64,000 nucleotides of DNA. Source: Desulfurococcus sp038881575 (lineage in GTDB: Archaea > Thermoproteota > Thermoprotei_A > Sulfolobales > Desulfurococcaceae). The notes beneath the pieces are model-generated. The model had not been told where the DNA came from. It did no database searches and saw only the letters and a program-made list of their open reading frames with translations. Location: assembly GCF_038881575.1 (NCBI RefSeq), contig NZ_JAVZPN010000001.1, positions 271,749 to 335,748 of the forward strand, in the 5' to 3' direction. The position numbers were made by a program, and so were the translations under genes. How positions within the stretch are numbered: position 1 is the stretch's first letter; each line of letters starts with the position of its first letter. Positions 17,920-25,884 of the stretch are shown here, one piece after another.

Positions 17920-18078
17920 TCAACTGACCTCCTCCACGCCCTGAAGTGGCGAGGACCCCGGCTCCTCCAGTGCATCCATTATTGTTCTGGAGCCGGCATC
18001 ATCGCACAGCTCAGGGCCAGCCGTCAGCTTGCGGGCGGTGCATGGCTCATCGACTGCCAGACTCGCCATGCATCAACT
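17920..18078 (-). mobile_element. tnpB 3' tail with degenerate right-end palindrome
   Basis: The minus strand reads VDEPCTARKLTAGPELCDD, SRTIMDALEEPGSSPLQG and VEEVS before a stop at 17920. The last codons overlap a decayed palindrome (GCCACTTCAGGGCGTGGAGGAGG) matching the solo elements. I recognise this style of tail from archaeal IS605 OrfB/TnpB proteins. No upstream body remains. The rest of 17791-18121 shows only the tupA promoter region. Confidence 0.55.
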
Positions 18079-18121
18079 CCAAGCATTATATTGAATAGGT
18101 TCATATGTCACCTCATCTCCT

Positions 18122-19168
18122 TTAGAGATATGCGAGAACTCCATATTCGAGGATGGGGTCAGCTATCCTGTACCCTTCGTCCTCTTTGACTAGGAAGCCC
18201 GAATCCACTAGATTCTTCAGGATGTTAGCTAGTGTTGGATCAGGGATTCCCCCCAGCTTTGCTTCGATTCCCCGCTTTATTTCGATCCAGGAAGCCCTTT
18301 TAAGTATAGCAACCGTCTTCAATACCGCCTCATATCTCTTCCTCCCTATTCCATAGACTTCAAGCGCCTTTGATAGCTCGCTTACTGCAAGCTTCGATGC
18401 TTTCTTAAGTATTTCCTCCGATGTTTCTCTTCCCGTAGAAAAAGAGTGACCGAAGTAGGTGAGCCAGCCAATTATCCCGTCGAACTTCTCTACAGCGTCT
18501 TCTATAATCTCTTCCTTCACTCGCAGGTTTTCCTGTTCAAATCCTCTCACCAGGAACTCTCTAGCCTTCTCCTTAGGCAGAGGCTTTAAGCGGACTTCAG
18601 AGTAAGCTCTCCCGTAGAGGGGGGCCTCGGGATCATCCACCCTGAGGAACCTGTAGAGCAAGCCAATCATGGAACCCGATACGATAATCTTTATGTCTAG
18701 ATTATCGTATATGTATGCCAGCAGCGAGTCAAACCTATAGCTGGATCTCCTGAGCTCCTGAGCCTCATCCAAGACAAGAATGGATCCTTCCAGGGCTCTT
18801 AGAACACGGAGAAGGGTTGATTCCCTTTTATCCCTGATCCTCACCCCGAAGGCCCCAACTCTGACTTCCTCTATGTTGCTTAAAAGATCGCGGGCCCAGC
18901 TGAGCCTGCTGAGCTCCTCCTCGAGGATCTCCATGAAAGACCTGAGCGAGAGCATTTTTCCCTGCATAGCCCGGCAGTCCACGAAGACATAGTTCCTGCG
19001 TGTCTCATTCAGATACGTGAGAATAAGAGATGTCTTCCCATACCTCCTCAACCCTGTGACTACGGTTAGCTTGCCTTTTTCAAGCGATCTCTCCAGCAGA
19101 TTCCACTCTTCTTCCATGTTGAAGAAGTCGGCTTTCCTCCTCTTGGGTTCAGGGCTGAAGTAACCCAT
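18122..19168 (-). CDS. archaeal AAA-type ATPase (DEXX-box family)
   Basis: The 348-residue protein has Walker A GLRRYGKTS near residue 40, Walker B ILVLDEAQEL near 135 and the sensor ISGSMIGLL, followed by LYGRAYSEVRLKPL. A C-terminal winged-helix (about 260-348) ends with LVDSGFLVKEDEGYRIADP. This is the lineage-expanded archaeal ATPase family. Its role is poorly known and is often tied to mobile DNA or stress. The start at 19168 lies directly after a run of six Gs flanked by an inverted repeat. No partner gene is adjacent. Confidence 0.8.
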   Translation of the reverse strand: MGYFSPEPKRRKADFFNMEEEWNLLERSLEKGKLTVVTGLRRYGKTSLILTYLNETRRNYVFVDCRAMQGKMLSLRSFMEILEEELSRLSWARDLLSNIEEVRVGAFGVRIRDKRESTLLRVLRALEGSILVLDEAQELRRSSYRFDSLLAYIYDNLDIKIIVSGSMIGLLYRFLRVDDPEAPLYGRAYSEVRLKPLPKEKAREFLVRGFEQENLRVKEEIIEDAVEKFDGIIGWLTYFGHSFSTGRETSEEILKKASKLAVSELSKALEVYGIGRKRYEAVLKTVAILKRASWIEIKRGIEAKLGGIPDPTLANILKNLVDSGFLVKEDEGYRIADPILEYGVLAYL

Positions 19169-19212
19169 TACTTACCCCCCTAAGTAACTTTCCCCCCTAA
19201 GTATTAAAAATT
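19168..19212 (-). promoter_or_regulatory. G-run leader with inverted and direct repeats
   Basis: On the minus strand TTACTTA-GGGGGG-TAAGTAA sits immediately before and touches the ATG of the ATPase gene (19168-19187). A second TACTTAGGGGGG lies 17 bases further upstream, and a TTTTTAATA TATA-like box at about 19204-19212 precedes both. The G-run may act as SD in a hairpin loop, or the dyad may be an operator. Confidence 0.5.
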
Positions 19213-19560
19213 TTTTGGAACAGTTTCCGCCAAAATTCCAAAGAGGCTGAAAGAGCTCATAGGTAGATAATACATAAAGCCAAACCAGCAATAGATAAAA
19301 ACTATTGAGGAGGGAGTAAAGGAGCACATGCTTAAGGAAGCCGAGAAGAAACTGGAGGAAAGCCAGCTGAAGCACTCTCACTAGTCTAGCCTTATTCATG
19401 AAGCACCACAAGGATCCAAAACTTGTTGTATCAGAGTACGCTAGTAAGAGCCTCATGCTTATCAAGCTATAGGATTACTGGCTCTCGAAACACACTATAG
19501 TAGAACTAATCTCATCCCCGCCGTAAAAGGACGAGGATACCCCGATCCATATGATGCCGG
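19213..19560. other. decayed DNA with left-end-like palindrome
   Basis: Plus-strand scraps such as IKTIEEGVKEHMLKEAEKK and HHKDPKLVVSEYASKSLML look protein-like but are cut by stops, and I recognise no family. At 19508-19545 the minus strand reads CCTCGTCCTTTTACGGCGGGGATGAG, similar to the left ends of the mini-elements at 44457 and 62590. This suggests another decayed insertion. Confidence 0.3.
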
Positions 19561-19593
19561 ATGCCGGGATTCCTGATTTATAAACTCTTCACG

Positions 19594-19926
19594 ACGCCGA
19601 AACAACACCAACCAATACAAGCCCGTATGAAAAACAAAACAGTAGCCAAAAGCGGGAAATAGTCGAAGACCCTCTGAACACTCCCAAGCCAGATGAGGGA
19701 ACGATAACAACCAATATGAACCCATACGAGACCTGAACCCCAGTTTGAAACCCAGCATGTTTACGTGCTCAGTGCCTGTTTTAACAGTATACGGGACTGT
19801 ATGCACTGTACCCAGCTCTATTGGATGGCTGGGGAAGTCTTCAAGATAACCAGGGCCACGTGTAGTAGGTGCCGCTTCATGGTTCACGAAGGCGAAGTTA
19901 TTGAGAGATTAGCCAGGACGCTGTGA
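19594..19926 (+). pseudogene. Thr/Pro-rich protein with two CxxC motifs, frameshifted
   Basis: A plus frame without start gives a polar, Thr/Pro-rich stretch with two similar units (TPTNTSPYEK and TITTNMNPYET), then stops. One base shift continues as EPQFETQHVYVLSACFNSI, DCMHCTQLYW and TCSRCRFMVHEGEVIERLA to a stop at 19924. The two CxxC pairs about 20 residues apart would make a zinc ribbon. The gene looks broken and its family is unknown to me. 19927-20190 shows nothing I can support. Confidence 0.35.
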
Positions 19927-20190
19927 AGAAAAGCAGGTTTCTATTATGGGTGGCTAAGCACCAGTAAAAGCTAGCCCTCTTTTTCTCGAACACCTGTATC
20001 GTTGATCGAGGGCTTTTGTTTTCCCTATATTAGTGTTCCCAGCCTCCTCGCTTGGATCCGGTTTCTCTACTGAGAACATGCATCAATGATCTCTCCCACC
20101 AATATGTCTGTCGCAAGTCTCCCGTCTCATAGCTAAGGGGTTTGCATCATTCCGTAGCCTGGCACCTCTCACAGTACCAGGGTCGTTTCA

Positions 20191-20232
20191 ATTGAAAAGC
20201 CCCGCCATTCAGGGCGGGGAGGAGGCCAGTAT
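20191..20232 (+). repeat. solo IS605-like palindromic end
   Basis: AATTGAAAAG precedes CCCCGCC (20200-20206), loop ATTCAG and GGCGGGG (20213-20219), then AGGAGGCCAGT. The stop codon of the convergent permease gene lies in the loop. In the plus frame it reads KSPAIQGGEEAS, parallel to the SPLQGVEEVS tail at 17920. Confidence 0.6.
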
Positions 20233-21498
20233 GAATGGGATGTATATTAGGGTGTTTACCGCGGTCACCACGCTTCCCACTTTAAAGAAGTCTTTGAACG
20301 ATATGGTCTTAGAGTACTTTGATTCAAGCACCTCTAAGATGATTATGTTTGATGCTGCGCCGAGAAGCGTTAAGTTGCCTGCAATTGTGCTGAACGCTGC
20401 CAGTGAGAGCCAAGCGTTTACATCTCCCCCTGTGAAGCCAAGCGAGTGCATGTAGTCTATGAAGAGCTTTGTGAAGGGGACGTTGCTGATGAGCTGGCTT
20501 ATAACTATGGATGAAACAGCTATTGATAAGACGTCTCTGTAGTCCCCGTGCCTCGCACTCATGAAGATGTTTAACAGGGGGTTTAAGACGCCGCTTCTCC
20601 ATATACCATCCATGGTTATAAACATCGTTATGAAGAACACTATAGTACCCCAGTCCACCCTGCTAAGAGTAGCCCTTGGATTCGATGAGAGAATATATGC
20701 GAGTGAAGCCATTATGAAGGGTATGAATCCCCTGTGCTCTATCCATTTAAACCCCATTATTTCAAGGATATCGTTCACCACTAGGATAACTATTGTAGCA
20801 GTGAAGAACACCCCTGAAACCAGTGCATCCCGCTTGTTCTTCAAGTGCTCCTCGGGGATAATGATAAACCCTTTTAACACATGGTTCTCAATATTATACA
20901 GCCTCATGACTACAAGTGGTGTGAGCACGAGGTTTACAAGTGTTGGAGCAATGAGGACACTCATGAACTTCATAAATGGCGCTGTGATACCTGACTCTAT
21001 CGCGATGAGTAGGTTCTGTGGATTACCCATGGGCGTCATGGTTGAGCCTATTGTTATCGCGAATGCTAGTATTAGGAAGAATGGCACTGGATCCACACCT
21101 GTTATCTTAGCCATCGTATAGACTATCGGAGGCCCCATTAATGCAACTGTATCATTAACAGCGAACGCTGCCAGTAACCCCAGCACTATGGATGTAGACA
21201 CTAGTATCCCACGGGTTGACCCGGCCCTGGAAACCAGTTTAATAGCTATGACTTTCAGTAGGCCGCTTCCCTCAGCGAGCCCGACCAGGCTGAACATGCC
21301 TATCAGGAATAATATTACATCGAGATCTATGGCTTCACCAAGCTTATCAAACGGCTCTAAACCAGTTAAGACAGTGAGGGTTGAAGCAGCCGCCATTATC
21401 GCCCATATTGGTATGCTTGGCCTCCGCGACCTAATTATTAATCCCCCTATAATCCAAGCCAATATAATTGATGCTGCAGCATGATTAACCAGAGTCAT
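20209..21498 (-). CDS. ArsB/NhaD-type ion permease (SLC13-like)
   Basis: The 429-residue protein has about eleven membrane segments. VNDTVALMGPPIVYTMAK and MGNPQNLLIAIESG are the discontinuous-helix motifs of the ion transporter superfamily that includes ArsB, NhaD and SLC13 carriers. A second pair (ISNVPFTKLFIDY and LTLLGAASNIII) shows the inverted-repeat fold. The substrate (arsenite, dicarboxylate, sodium or other) is not decided by sequence, and no arsenic genes are nearby. The last residues (ASSPP) and the stop come from the palindrome at 20191, so the natural C-terminus was probably replaced by a few residues. Confidence 0.75.
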   Translation of the reverse strand: MTLVNHAAASIILAWIIGGLIIRSRRPSIPIWAIMAAASTLTVLTGLEPFDKLGEAIDLDVILFLIGMFSLVGLAEGSGLLKVIAIKLVSRAGSTRGILVSTSIVLGLLAAFAVNDTVALMGPPIVYTMAKITGVDPVPFFLILAFAITIGSTMTPMGNPQNLLIAIESGITAPFMKFMSVLIAPTLVNLVLTPLVVMRLYNIENHVLKGFIIIPEEHLKNKRDALVSGVFFTATIVILVVNDILEIMGFKWIEHRGFIPFIMASLAYILSSNPRATLSRVDWGTIVFFITMFITMDGIWRSGVLNPLLNIFMSARHGDYRDVLSIAVSSIVISQLISNVPFTKLFIDYMHSLGFTGGDVNAWLSLAAFSTIAGNLTLLGAASNIIILEVLESKYSKTISFKDFFKVGSVVTAVNTLIYIPFILASSPP

Positions 21499-21828
21499 AC
21501 CGGTCTACCATTGCATTGATGCTACCAGTTGATTACCTACTACATGATCGCTTTATATATAGGAGTCCTCAGGCCTCAGAGGCTACACCCTGCGGCATTG
21601 AACATAGTCTTAGTTGTTTAAGACTACTCGAGTTCAGGAGGTATCCATTTTCACCGTACTTGAAACATATTTAAATTACTTGGACGTAATACATTATATG
21701 GTTGATTAAATAATAACGTAATAATGATAGTATTATATGTTGAGATATTTACATCATTTATTTAAATATATTATAACCCCCACCCTTTAACTACCAAGTA
21801 ATACGAGAATATTACATGGGTGATACTT
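21499..21828. other. AT-rich intergenic region between divergent genes
   Basis: This spacer separates the divergent permease and zinc-ribbon genes. From 21660 on it is strongly AT-rich, with several TATA-like stretches (for example TTTAAATATATT at 21759-21770). They probably serve the plus-strand gene. I see no open frame or hairpin of note. Confidence 0.4.
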
Positions 21829-22101
21829 ATGCCTATAAAATATAGGTGTAAAAGCTGTGGGTTCATACTCTTCGAGTTCACGAGGGTGGGGCAAGACTAT
21901 TATGGAGTGCCCACACCCGAGGAGGTTTACAGGATATACGGTGGCATATGCCCTAGGTGTAAGTCCATGCTTGAGGTACCATTACCGAGTGAAATAAAGA
22001 GCAGGATAATAATACGTAGCACGATACAGTTCAAGCACGCCATACCAGGAGGCATGGGAGGCATACCGAGTGAAGCCGCCTCCACTAAACTAAATGCATA
22101 G
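21829..22101 (+). CDS. small zinc-ribbon protein
   Basis: This gene encodes a 90-residue protein with CKSCG at 7-11 and CPRCK at 40-44, two CxxC knuckles that form a zinc ribbon. A basic tail follows, ending in a Gly/Met-rich segment (PGGMGGIP). ATG at 21829 is chosen over GTG 21820 because GGGTGAT lies at the right spacing. Its 3' end overlaps the convergent kinase gene by 17 bases. Such ribbons occur in archaeal transcription or RNA-binding factors; no exact family is recognised. Confidence 0.65.
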   Translation: MPIKYRCKSCGFILFEFTRVGQDYYGVPTPEEVYRIYGGICPRCKSMLEVPLPSEIKSRIIIRSTIQFKHAIPGGMGGIPSEAASTKLNA

Positions 22102-22894
22102 CATCAAGTATTTCACCTAGTGCCTCCAAGCTATACTCGGCCTTATACCTCCTAAGTAGCCTTAATATCTTCTCCCTCTCCAAGCCCAGTCTACTGATTA
22201 ATTCACTGCTATATCTGAACCGGTAGAGTAGGTAAGAGATGAACGAGGAGAGATTACTCGGCTTCATAGACCTCCTCGCGCTCTCCCAGTCTATTATTTT
22301 CACCCCATCGGGGCAGATGAAAACGTGGTTACCAGGCCTGTTGAGCTCGGTATGGTCTATGCGTGTCGAGTCAAGCCTATTTAATGCTACGAGAACCTCG
22401 TAAATCACTTGCTTAACCTTATCCATGTCGCCGCTTCTAAATAAATCTGTGAGGAGAACCTCCAGCGATCGACACGTAACCGGGTCCACTAGCTCTCTAA
22501 ACAAGTAGTCCTGGCTATACATGTATAGTCTAGGCGTGACCCCGGAGCCACTGGCCCCCATCATTGCCTCAGCCTCCCTGAATAAGTCATCCCTTCGACT
22601 ATCCGTTCTCCTTATCTTTAACACGCCTAAGCCATGCCTTGCATGGTAAGCCACCACGATTATCGAGGAGTAGCCTTTCCCAAGCACCCTGACACCGTGT
22701 ATTACCTGGCCTGTCTCCAACAGGTATATGAAGCCCTCCTTAATCAGCTCCAGGGTTCTCTCAACTATTAAATCTCTTCTATTGCATGCCGGGAAGCATA
22801 GTACTCTATATATATATTCATCCCGGGGGTAGTTGACTAGGAAATGCACTTCACCATCCATATAGGGGTCTTCAATATAAATTCTGAAATCCAT
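22085..22894 (-). CDS. predicted archaeal Ser/Thr protein kinase (COG2112-like)
   Basis: The 269-residue protein has a compact kinase core. VLGKGYSSIIVVAY is the glycine loop, VLKIRRTD carries the ATP lysine, HTELNRPGNHVFI matches the catalytic loop, and KIIDWESARR is the DFG-equivalent. This is the arrangement of the RIO/lipopolysaccharide-kinase-like archaeal kinases. Substrates are unknown. Its start overlaps the CCA-adding enzyme gene by 58 bases, unusually long, so the true start may be further in. Co-expression with tRNA maturation genes is likely. Confidence 0.7.
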   Translation of the reverse strand: MDFRIYIEDPYMDGEVHFLVNYPRDEYIYRVLCFPACNRRDLIVERTLELIKEGFIYLLETGQVIHGVRVLGKGYSSIIVVAYHARHGLGVLKIRRTDSRRDDLFREAEAMMGASGSGVTPRLYMYSQDYLFRELVDPVTCRSLEVLLTDLFRSGDMDKVKQVIYEVLVALNRLDSTRIDHTELNRPGNHVFICPDGVKIIDWESARRSMKPSNLSSFISYLLYRFRYSSELISRLGLEREKILRLLRRYKAEYSLEALGEILDAMHLV

Positions 22895-24237
22895 CGTAAA
22901 GCCCCTCTTCCCGATAACTCTGCTATCACCTCCTCGCTTAAGGCCTTCACCGATGGCTTTATATCCCTGAAGTGTGGAGCAACCGAGTACCCTCGGCTTC
23001 CCTCCTCCAGTATCTGCTTTACATTAATATATCTTCTAGGGGATAACGCGTTTAGGGAGCCCTTCTCATCAACCCATACACCGATCCCCTTACCAAGATG
23101 CTTCGATATGAAGCTATGTGATCTCTCCCAGTGCTTCACAGAGGGACCCTTATAGTGTTTATATACTGGGAGACTACATGAATCAAGCTCCAATAATATA
23201 GCGCAGTACCTGTCCTCGTCAGTCCACGATGATGAATCGATTACGTGGAAATCAAAGTTCTCGAGGAGCTTAACCATGGTATCCCTAACCCTGTTCAACT
23301 CGCCCCATACAACATCAGGGGGCAGTCTCTCCTCCAGCATGTACTCAACTAGGACTATACATCTATCCGCGAGCTTCTTCTTCACATCATCCATAGATGG
23401 CCCCTCATACTCTAAGCCGTAGAATACTAGTGATGGATGCATGAGATAACACCTGGATGCCAGGCTGAATATTGCAAGGCTTTTCACCGATACATTTGCC
23501 GTTACATTCCTCATGGGATCCACTGGGTCCGGCATATATATTACTGAGTCAGGATACTTTTTCCTAAACCCCTTCCAGAAAGATTCGTCAACACTTATCG
23601 AGTCAATGTAAACCGGGGGACTCCATTTAGATGCCTCCTCGAGAACCCTCCTCATGGAATTATACCTGGCTATAAGTACTTCCACAGCATAGCCGCTGAA
23701 ACCCTTTGTCTTGACCTCGGCACCATATACCCCAATACCCTTCATAAACTTCTTTAATAATCTAACCTGGTCTCTCATCTCATCCGTAAGCCTCTCCCTA
23801 ATGTACCTCGTGTGGAACGGCGTCCTATCCACAGCTGTTCTAATATGTGATGGATCTGATATGTTGAACGCTGGCACGATATCTGCTTCAACATCACTGA
23901 TCCTGACCCTTACATAGGGGTGTTCAGCATACCTTAACTCGTATCTCCCAAGTTTCTCCGCGGCTTCAACCACTAGCTTAAACCCTTTACTCTTCAACTC
24001 CTCAATACTCCATGATTCAGGGTATAGGACGAATACATCCATATCCCTGTCTCCAGATAGCCATGTATCATGCGCTATGCTTCCCTGAATAGTCACCTCG
24101 GCTTCAACACCATGCTCTCTCAGCACGGTGTTTATAGCGTCGGCGATTACACGGTATACACCTAGTACATGCTCGTACTCCTCCCTGCTGGGCTTGATTG
24201 ATTTAAGCACAGCCTCCTCGATCCCGCTGGTGGTCAT
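22837..24237 (-). CDS. cca: CCA-adding enzyme, archaeal class I
   Basis: The tRNA nucleotidyltransferase adds CCA to tRNA 3' ends without a template. QGSIAHDTWLSGDRDMDVFV holds the GS motif and the first two carboxylates, and DVEADIVPAF supplies the third. The 466-residue length and the C-terminal tail domain fit the archaeal type. It is needed here, since the tRNA-Lys at 62642 does not encode CCA. It lies 18 bases downstream of thpR, and both overlap or abut the kinase gene, forming an RNA-maturation operon. Confidence 0.9.
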   Translation of the reverse strand: MTTSGIEEAVLKSIKPSREEYEHVLGVYRVIADAINTVLREHGVEAEVTIQGSIAHDTWLSGDRDMDVFVLYPESWSIEELKSKGFKLVVEAAEKLGRYELRYAEHPYVRVRISDVEADIVPAFNISDPSHIRTAVDRTPFHTRYIRERLTDEMRDQVRLLKKFMKGIGVYGAEVKTKGFSGYAVEVLIARYNSMRRVLEEASKWSPPVYIDSISVDESFWKGFRKKYPDSVIYMPDPVDPMRNVTANVSVKSLAIFSLASRCYLMHPSLVFYGLEYEGPSMDDVKKKLADRCIVLVEYMLEERLPPDVVWGELNRVRDTMVKLLENFDFHVIDSSSWTDEDRYCAILLELDSCSLPVYKHYKGPSVKHWERSHSFISKHLGKGIGVWVDEKGSLNALSPRRYINVKQILEEGSRGYSVAPHFRDIKPSVKALSEEVIAELSGRGALRWISEFILKTPIWMVKCIS

Positions 24238-24255
24238 TTTAATAATCCACCACTG

Positions 24256-24825
24256 CTAGGCAAGCTTTTTCACGCATATATTGCTATATATTGGTCCACG
24301 CGGCGTTAAGACGCTTTTCTTAACTATTACCTCCTCCACTGGTGAATACCCGAAGTCCGTCTCCCTTAGCTCAATAAGCGTCTTCACGAGTTTCTCAATA
24401 CCCCTATACCCCTTGACCCTGGCTAGGGTTATATGTGGAGTGAACTCCTCCCTCTCAGGTTTAATACCGATCCTCCTTAACCCGGCCTCCACGATCCTGT
24501 ATAATTCCAATAACTCGCCACTCCCCTCCTCAACCCCAGCCCAGATCACCCTTGGCCTCTCAAGGCTTGGAAAGCCCCCTATGTTCTTAACGTGTATTTG
24601 GAACCCCTTGTATGAGATCGTGTTTATGAAGCCGCATACCTCGTCAACGATGCTTCGTGGTACTTCACCAATGAATCTCAGGGTTAAATGAATATTCTCG
24701 TCTTCAACAGGCTTTAGATCCACCCCGGTGGCAGTTATCTTATCCCTTACCTCGATGAGTCTTCTCAGGACCTCCTGATTCTTCAGCTCGATGGCTATGA
24801 AGCACCTTATGATCTCACCGCTCAA
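24256..24825 (-). CDS. thpR: RNA 2',3'-cyclic phosphodiesterase (2H family)
   Basis: This 2H phosphoesterase carries two HxTx motifs, HLTLRFIG near residue 47 and HITLARV near 130, the signature of the ThpR/LigT family that opens 2',3'-cyclic phosphates at tRNA half ends. TTG at 24825 follows AGGGGTGG at good spacing and is preferred to upstream GTGs. Length is about 189 residues, usual for the family. It precedes cca, the common archaeal arrangement. Confidence 0.88.
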   Translation of the reverse strand: MSGEIIRCFIAIELKNQEVLRRLIEVRDKITATGVDLKPVEDENIHLTLRFIGEVPRSIVDEVCGFINTISYKGFQIHVKNIGGFPSLERPRVIWAGVEEGSGELLELYRIVEAGLRRIGIKPEREEFTPHITLARVKGYRGIEKLVKTLIELRETDFGYSPVEEVIVKKSVLTPRGPIYSNICVKKLA

Positions 24826-24905
24826 GAACACCACCCCTAACTCTATGAAACATTAAAACGCCTCCAAAATATATTAACTATCCTAAACCAGCTGGTGTAG
24901 TATTC

Positions 24906-25451
24906 ATGTTATTCATACTAATCGTGGGGATGCCTGGATCCGGTAAGGGCGTGGTTGTTGAAGTAGCAAGGGACCTCGGCCTACCTGTCTACACCATGGG
25001 CGATGTTGTAAGGGAGGAGACGAGTAGAAGATACGGCATTATCACACCGGAGCTCATGGTCTCCACGTCAAGGGATCTACGGAGAGAACGCGGCGATAAC
25101 ATTATAGCTGTTAAAACAATTGAAAGGATAAGAGAGAAGGAGGGCGCCGTAGTTATAGATGGCGTTAGAAGCCTTGTCGAGGTGAATGAATTCAGGAGGC
25201 ACGGTGAAGTCATTATAATAGCAGTACATGCCTCACCAAGGACAAGGTTCAAGAGGCTGCTGGAGAGGAAGAGGCCTGGGGATCCAGCTTCATACAGTGA
25301 GTTCCTTAAGCGTGATATGACAGAGCTGGAGTTCGGTGTAGGCAACGTGATAGCTCTAGCCGACTATATGATAGTTAATGAGTCAAGCATCGAGGACGCT
25401 AAAAAGGAAGCCATTAGAATACTGAGGGAAGTGGTGGAGAAACATGGTTAA
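24906..25451 (+). CDS. UPF0200 family nucleoside-monophosphate-kinase-like ATPase
   Basis: The 181-residue P-loop protein has GMPGSGKG at 8-15, a VIDGVRS segment and a lid-like RLLERKRPGDPASY region, resembling adenylate or dephospho-CoA kinases. It belongs to UPF0200, an archaeal family of unproven substrate. ATG 24906 has no strong SD and may be leaderless. Its end overlaps the UPF0201 gene by 8 bases, a pairing that I believe is conserved in archaea. Confidence 0.8.
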   Translation: MLFILIVGMPGSGKGVVVEVARDLGLPVYTMGDVVREETSRRYGIITPELMVSTSRDLRRERGDNIIAVKTIERIREKEGAVVIDGVRSLVEVNEFRRHGEVIIIAVHASPRTRFKRLLERKRPGDPASYSEFLKRDMTELEFGVGNVIALADYMIVNESSIEDAKKEAIRILREVVEKHG

Positions 25452-25836
25452 AATAATAGTTGAAGCTGAGGTAAGGCCAACCGAGGACGCTGAGAAGGTG
25501 AAGAAGGCTGTGAAAAACATCTTCGCCGGGGATATAATAATCCAGGAACTAGGCAACAAGTACAGGGTGGTTAAAGGGGTCTCCCTCACTATTGAATCGC
25601 TGAAGCCATTGAAAAACCTCGCGAAAACCCAGCAGGTTGAGCCAGCTCTGAAAAACTACCTTATCAAGTACAGGACCACTACCTCAATATCTCTTTTACT
25701 ACATAAGCAGGCTGCATACGCTGGGAAGCTCTCGCTAATAGACAGTGAGAAAGAATCACCGCTGGGACCAGTGAAAATTATCATCGAGGGAGACGCGAAC
25801 GAGCTAGAGGAGGTAGTGAAATACTTCTCAACTTAA
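25444..25836 (+). CDS. UPF0201 family RNA-binding-like protein
   Basis: The 130-residue protein matches the UPF0201 (COG1325) pattern: VEAEVRPTEDAEKVKKAVKN at the start, then RVVKGVSLTIESL and SPLGPVKIII near the end. The fold is RNA-binding-like, and the family was predicted to associate with the archaeal exosome or RNA processing. It overlaps the UPF0200 gene, so they are probably translated together. Confidence 0.78.
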   Translation: MVKIIVEAEVRPTEDAEKVKKAVKNIFAGDIIIQELGNKYRVVKGVSLTIESLKPLKNLAKTQQVEPALKNYLIKYRTTTSISLLLHKQAAYAGKLSLIDSEKESPLGPVKIIIEGDANELEEVVKYFST

Positions 25837-25840
25837 AATC

Positions 25841-25850
25841 ATTTATAATT
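25841..25850 (+). promoter_or_regulatory. TATA-like box of the PCNA gene
   Basis: ATTTATAATT lies about 40 bases before the PCNA ATG, leaving room for a start site near 25875 and a short leader with AGGGAGA. It is the only promoter-like box between the UPF0201 and PCNA genes. Confidence 0.5.
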
Positions 25851-25884
25851 CTAGACACTAGTATTATTGATTAGGGAGAATAGC

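Noticed and set aside
19172..19465. 97-codon minus-strand open frame upstream of the AAA ATPase
   Set aside because: It runs through the repeat leader and TATA-like box, is Leu/Phe-rich without motif, and protein-like scraps lie on the other strand.
20561..21121. 186-codon plus-strand open frame opposite the ArsB-type permease
   Set aside because: It is a shadow of the membrane protein on the other strand, with no motif and no promoter.
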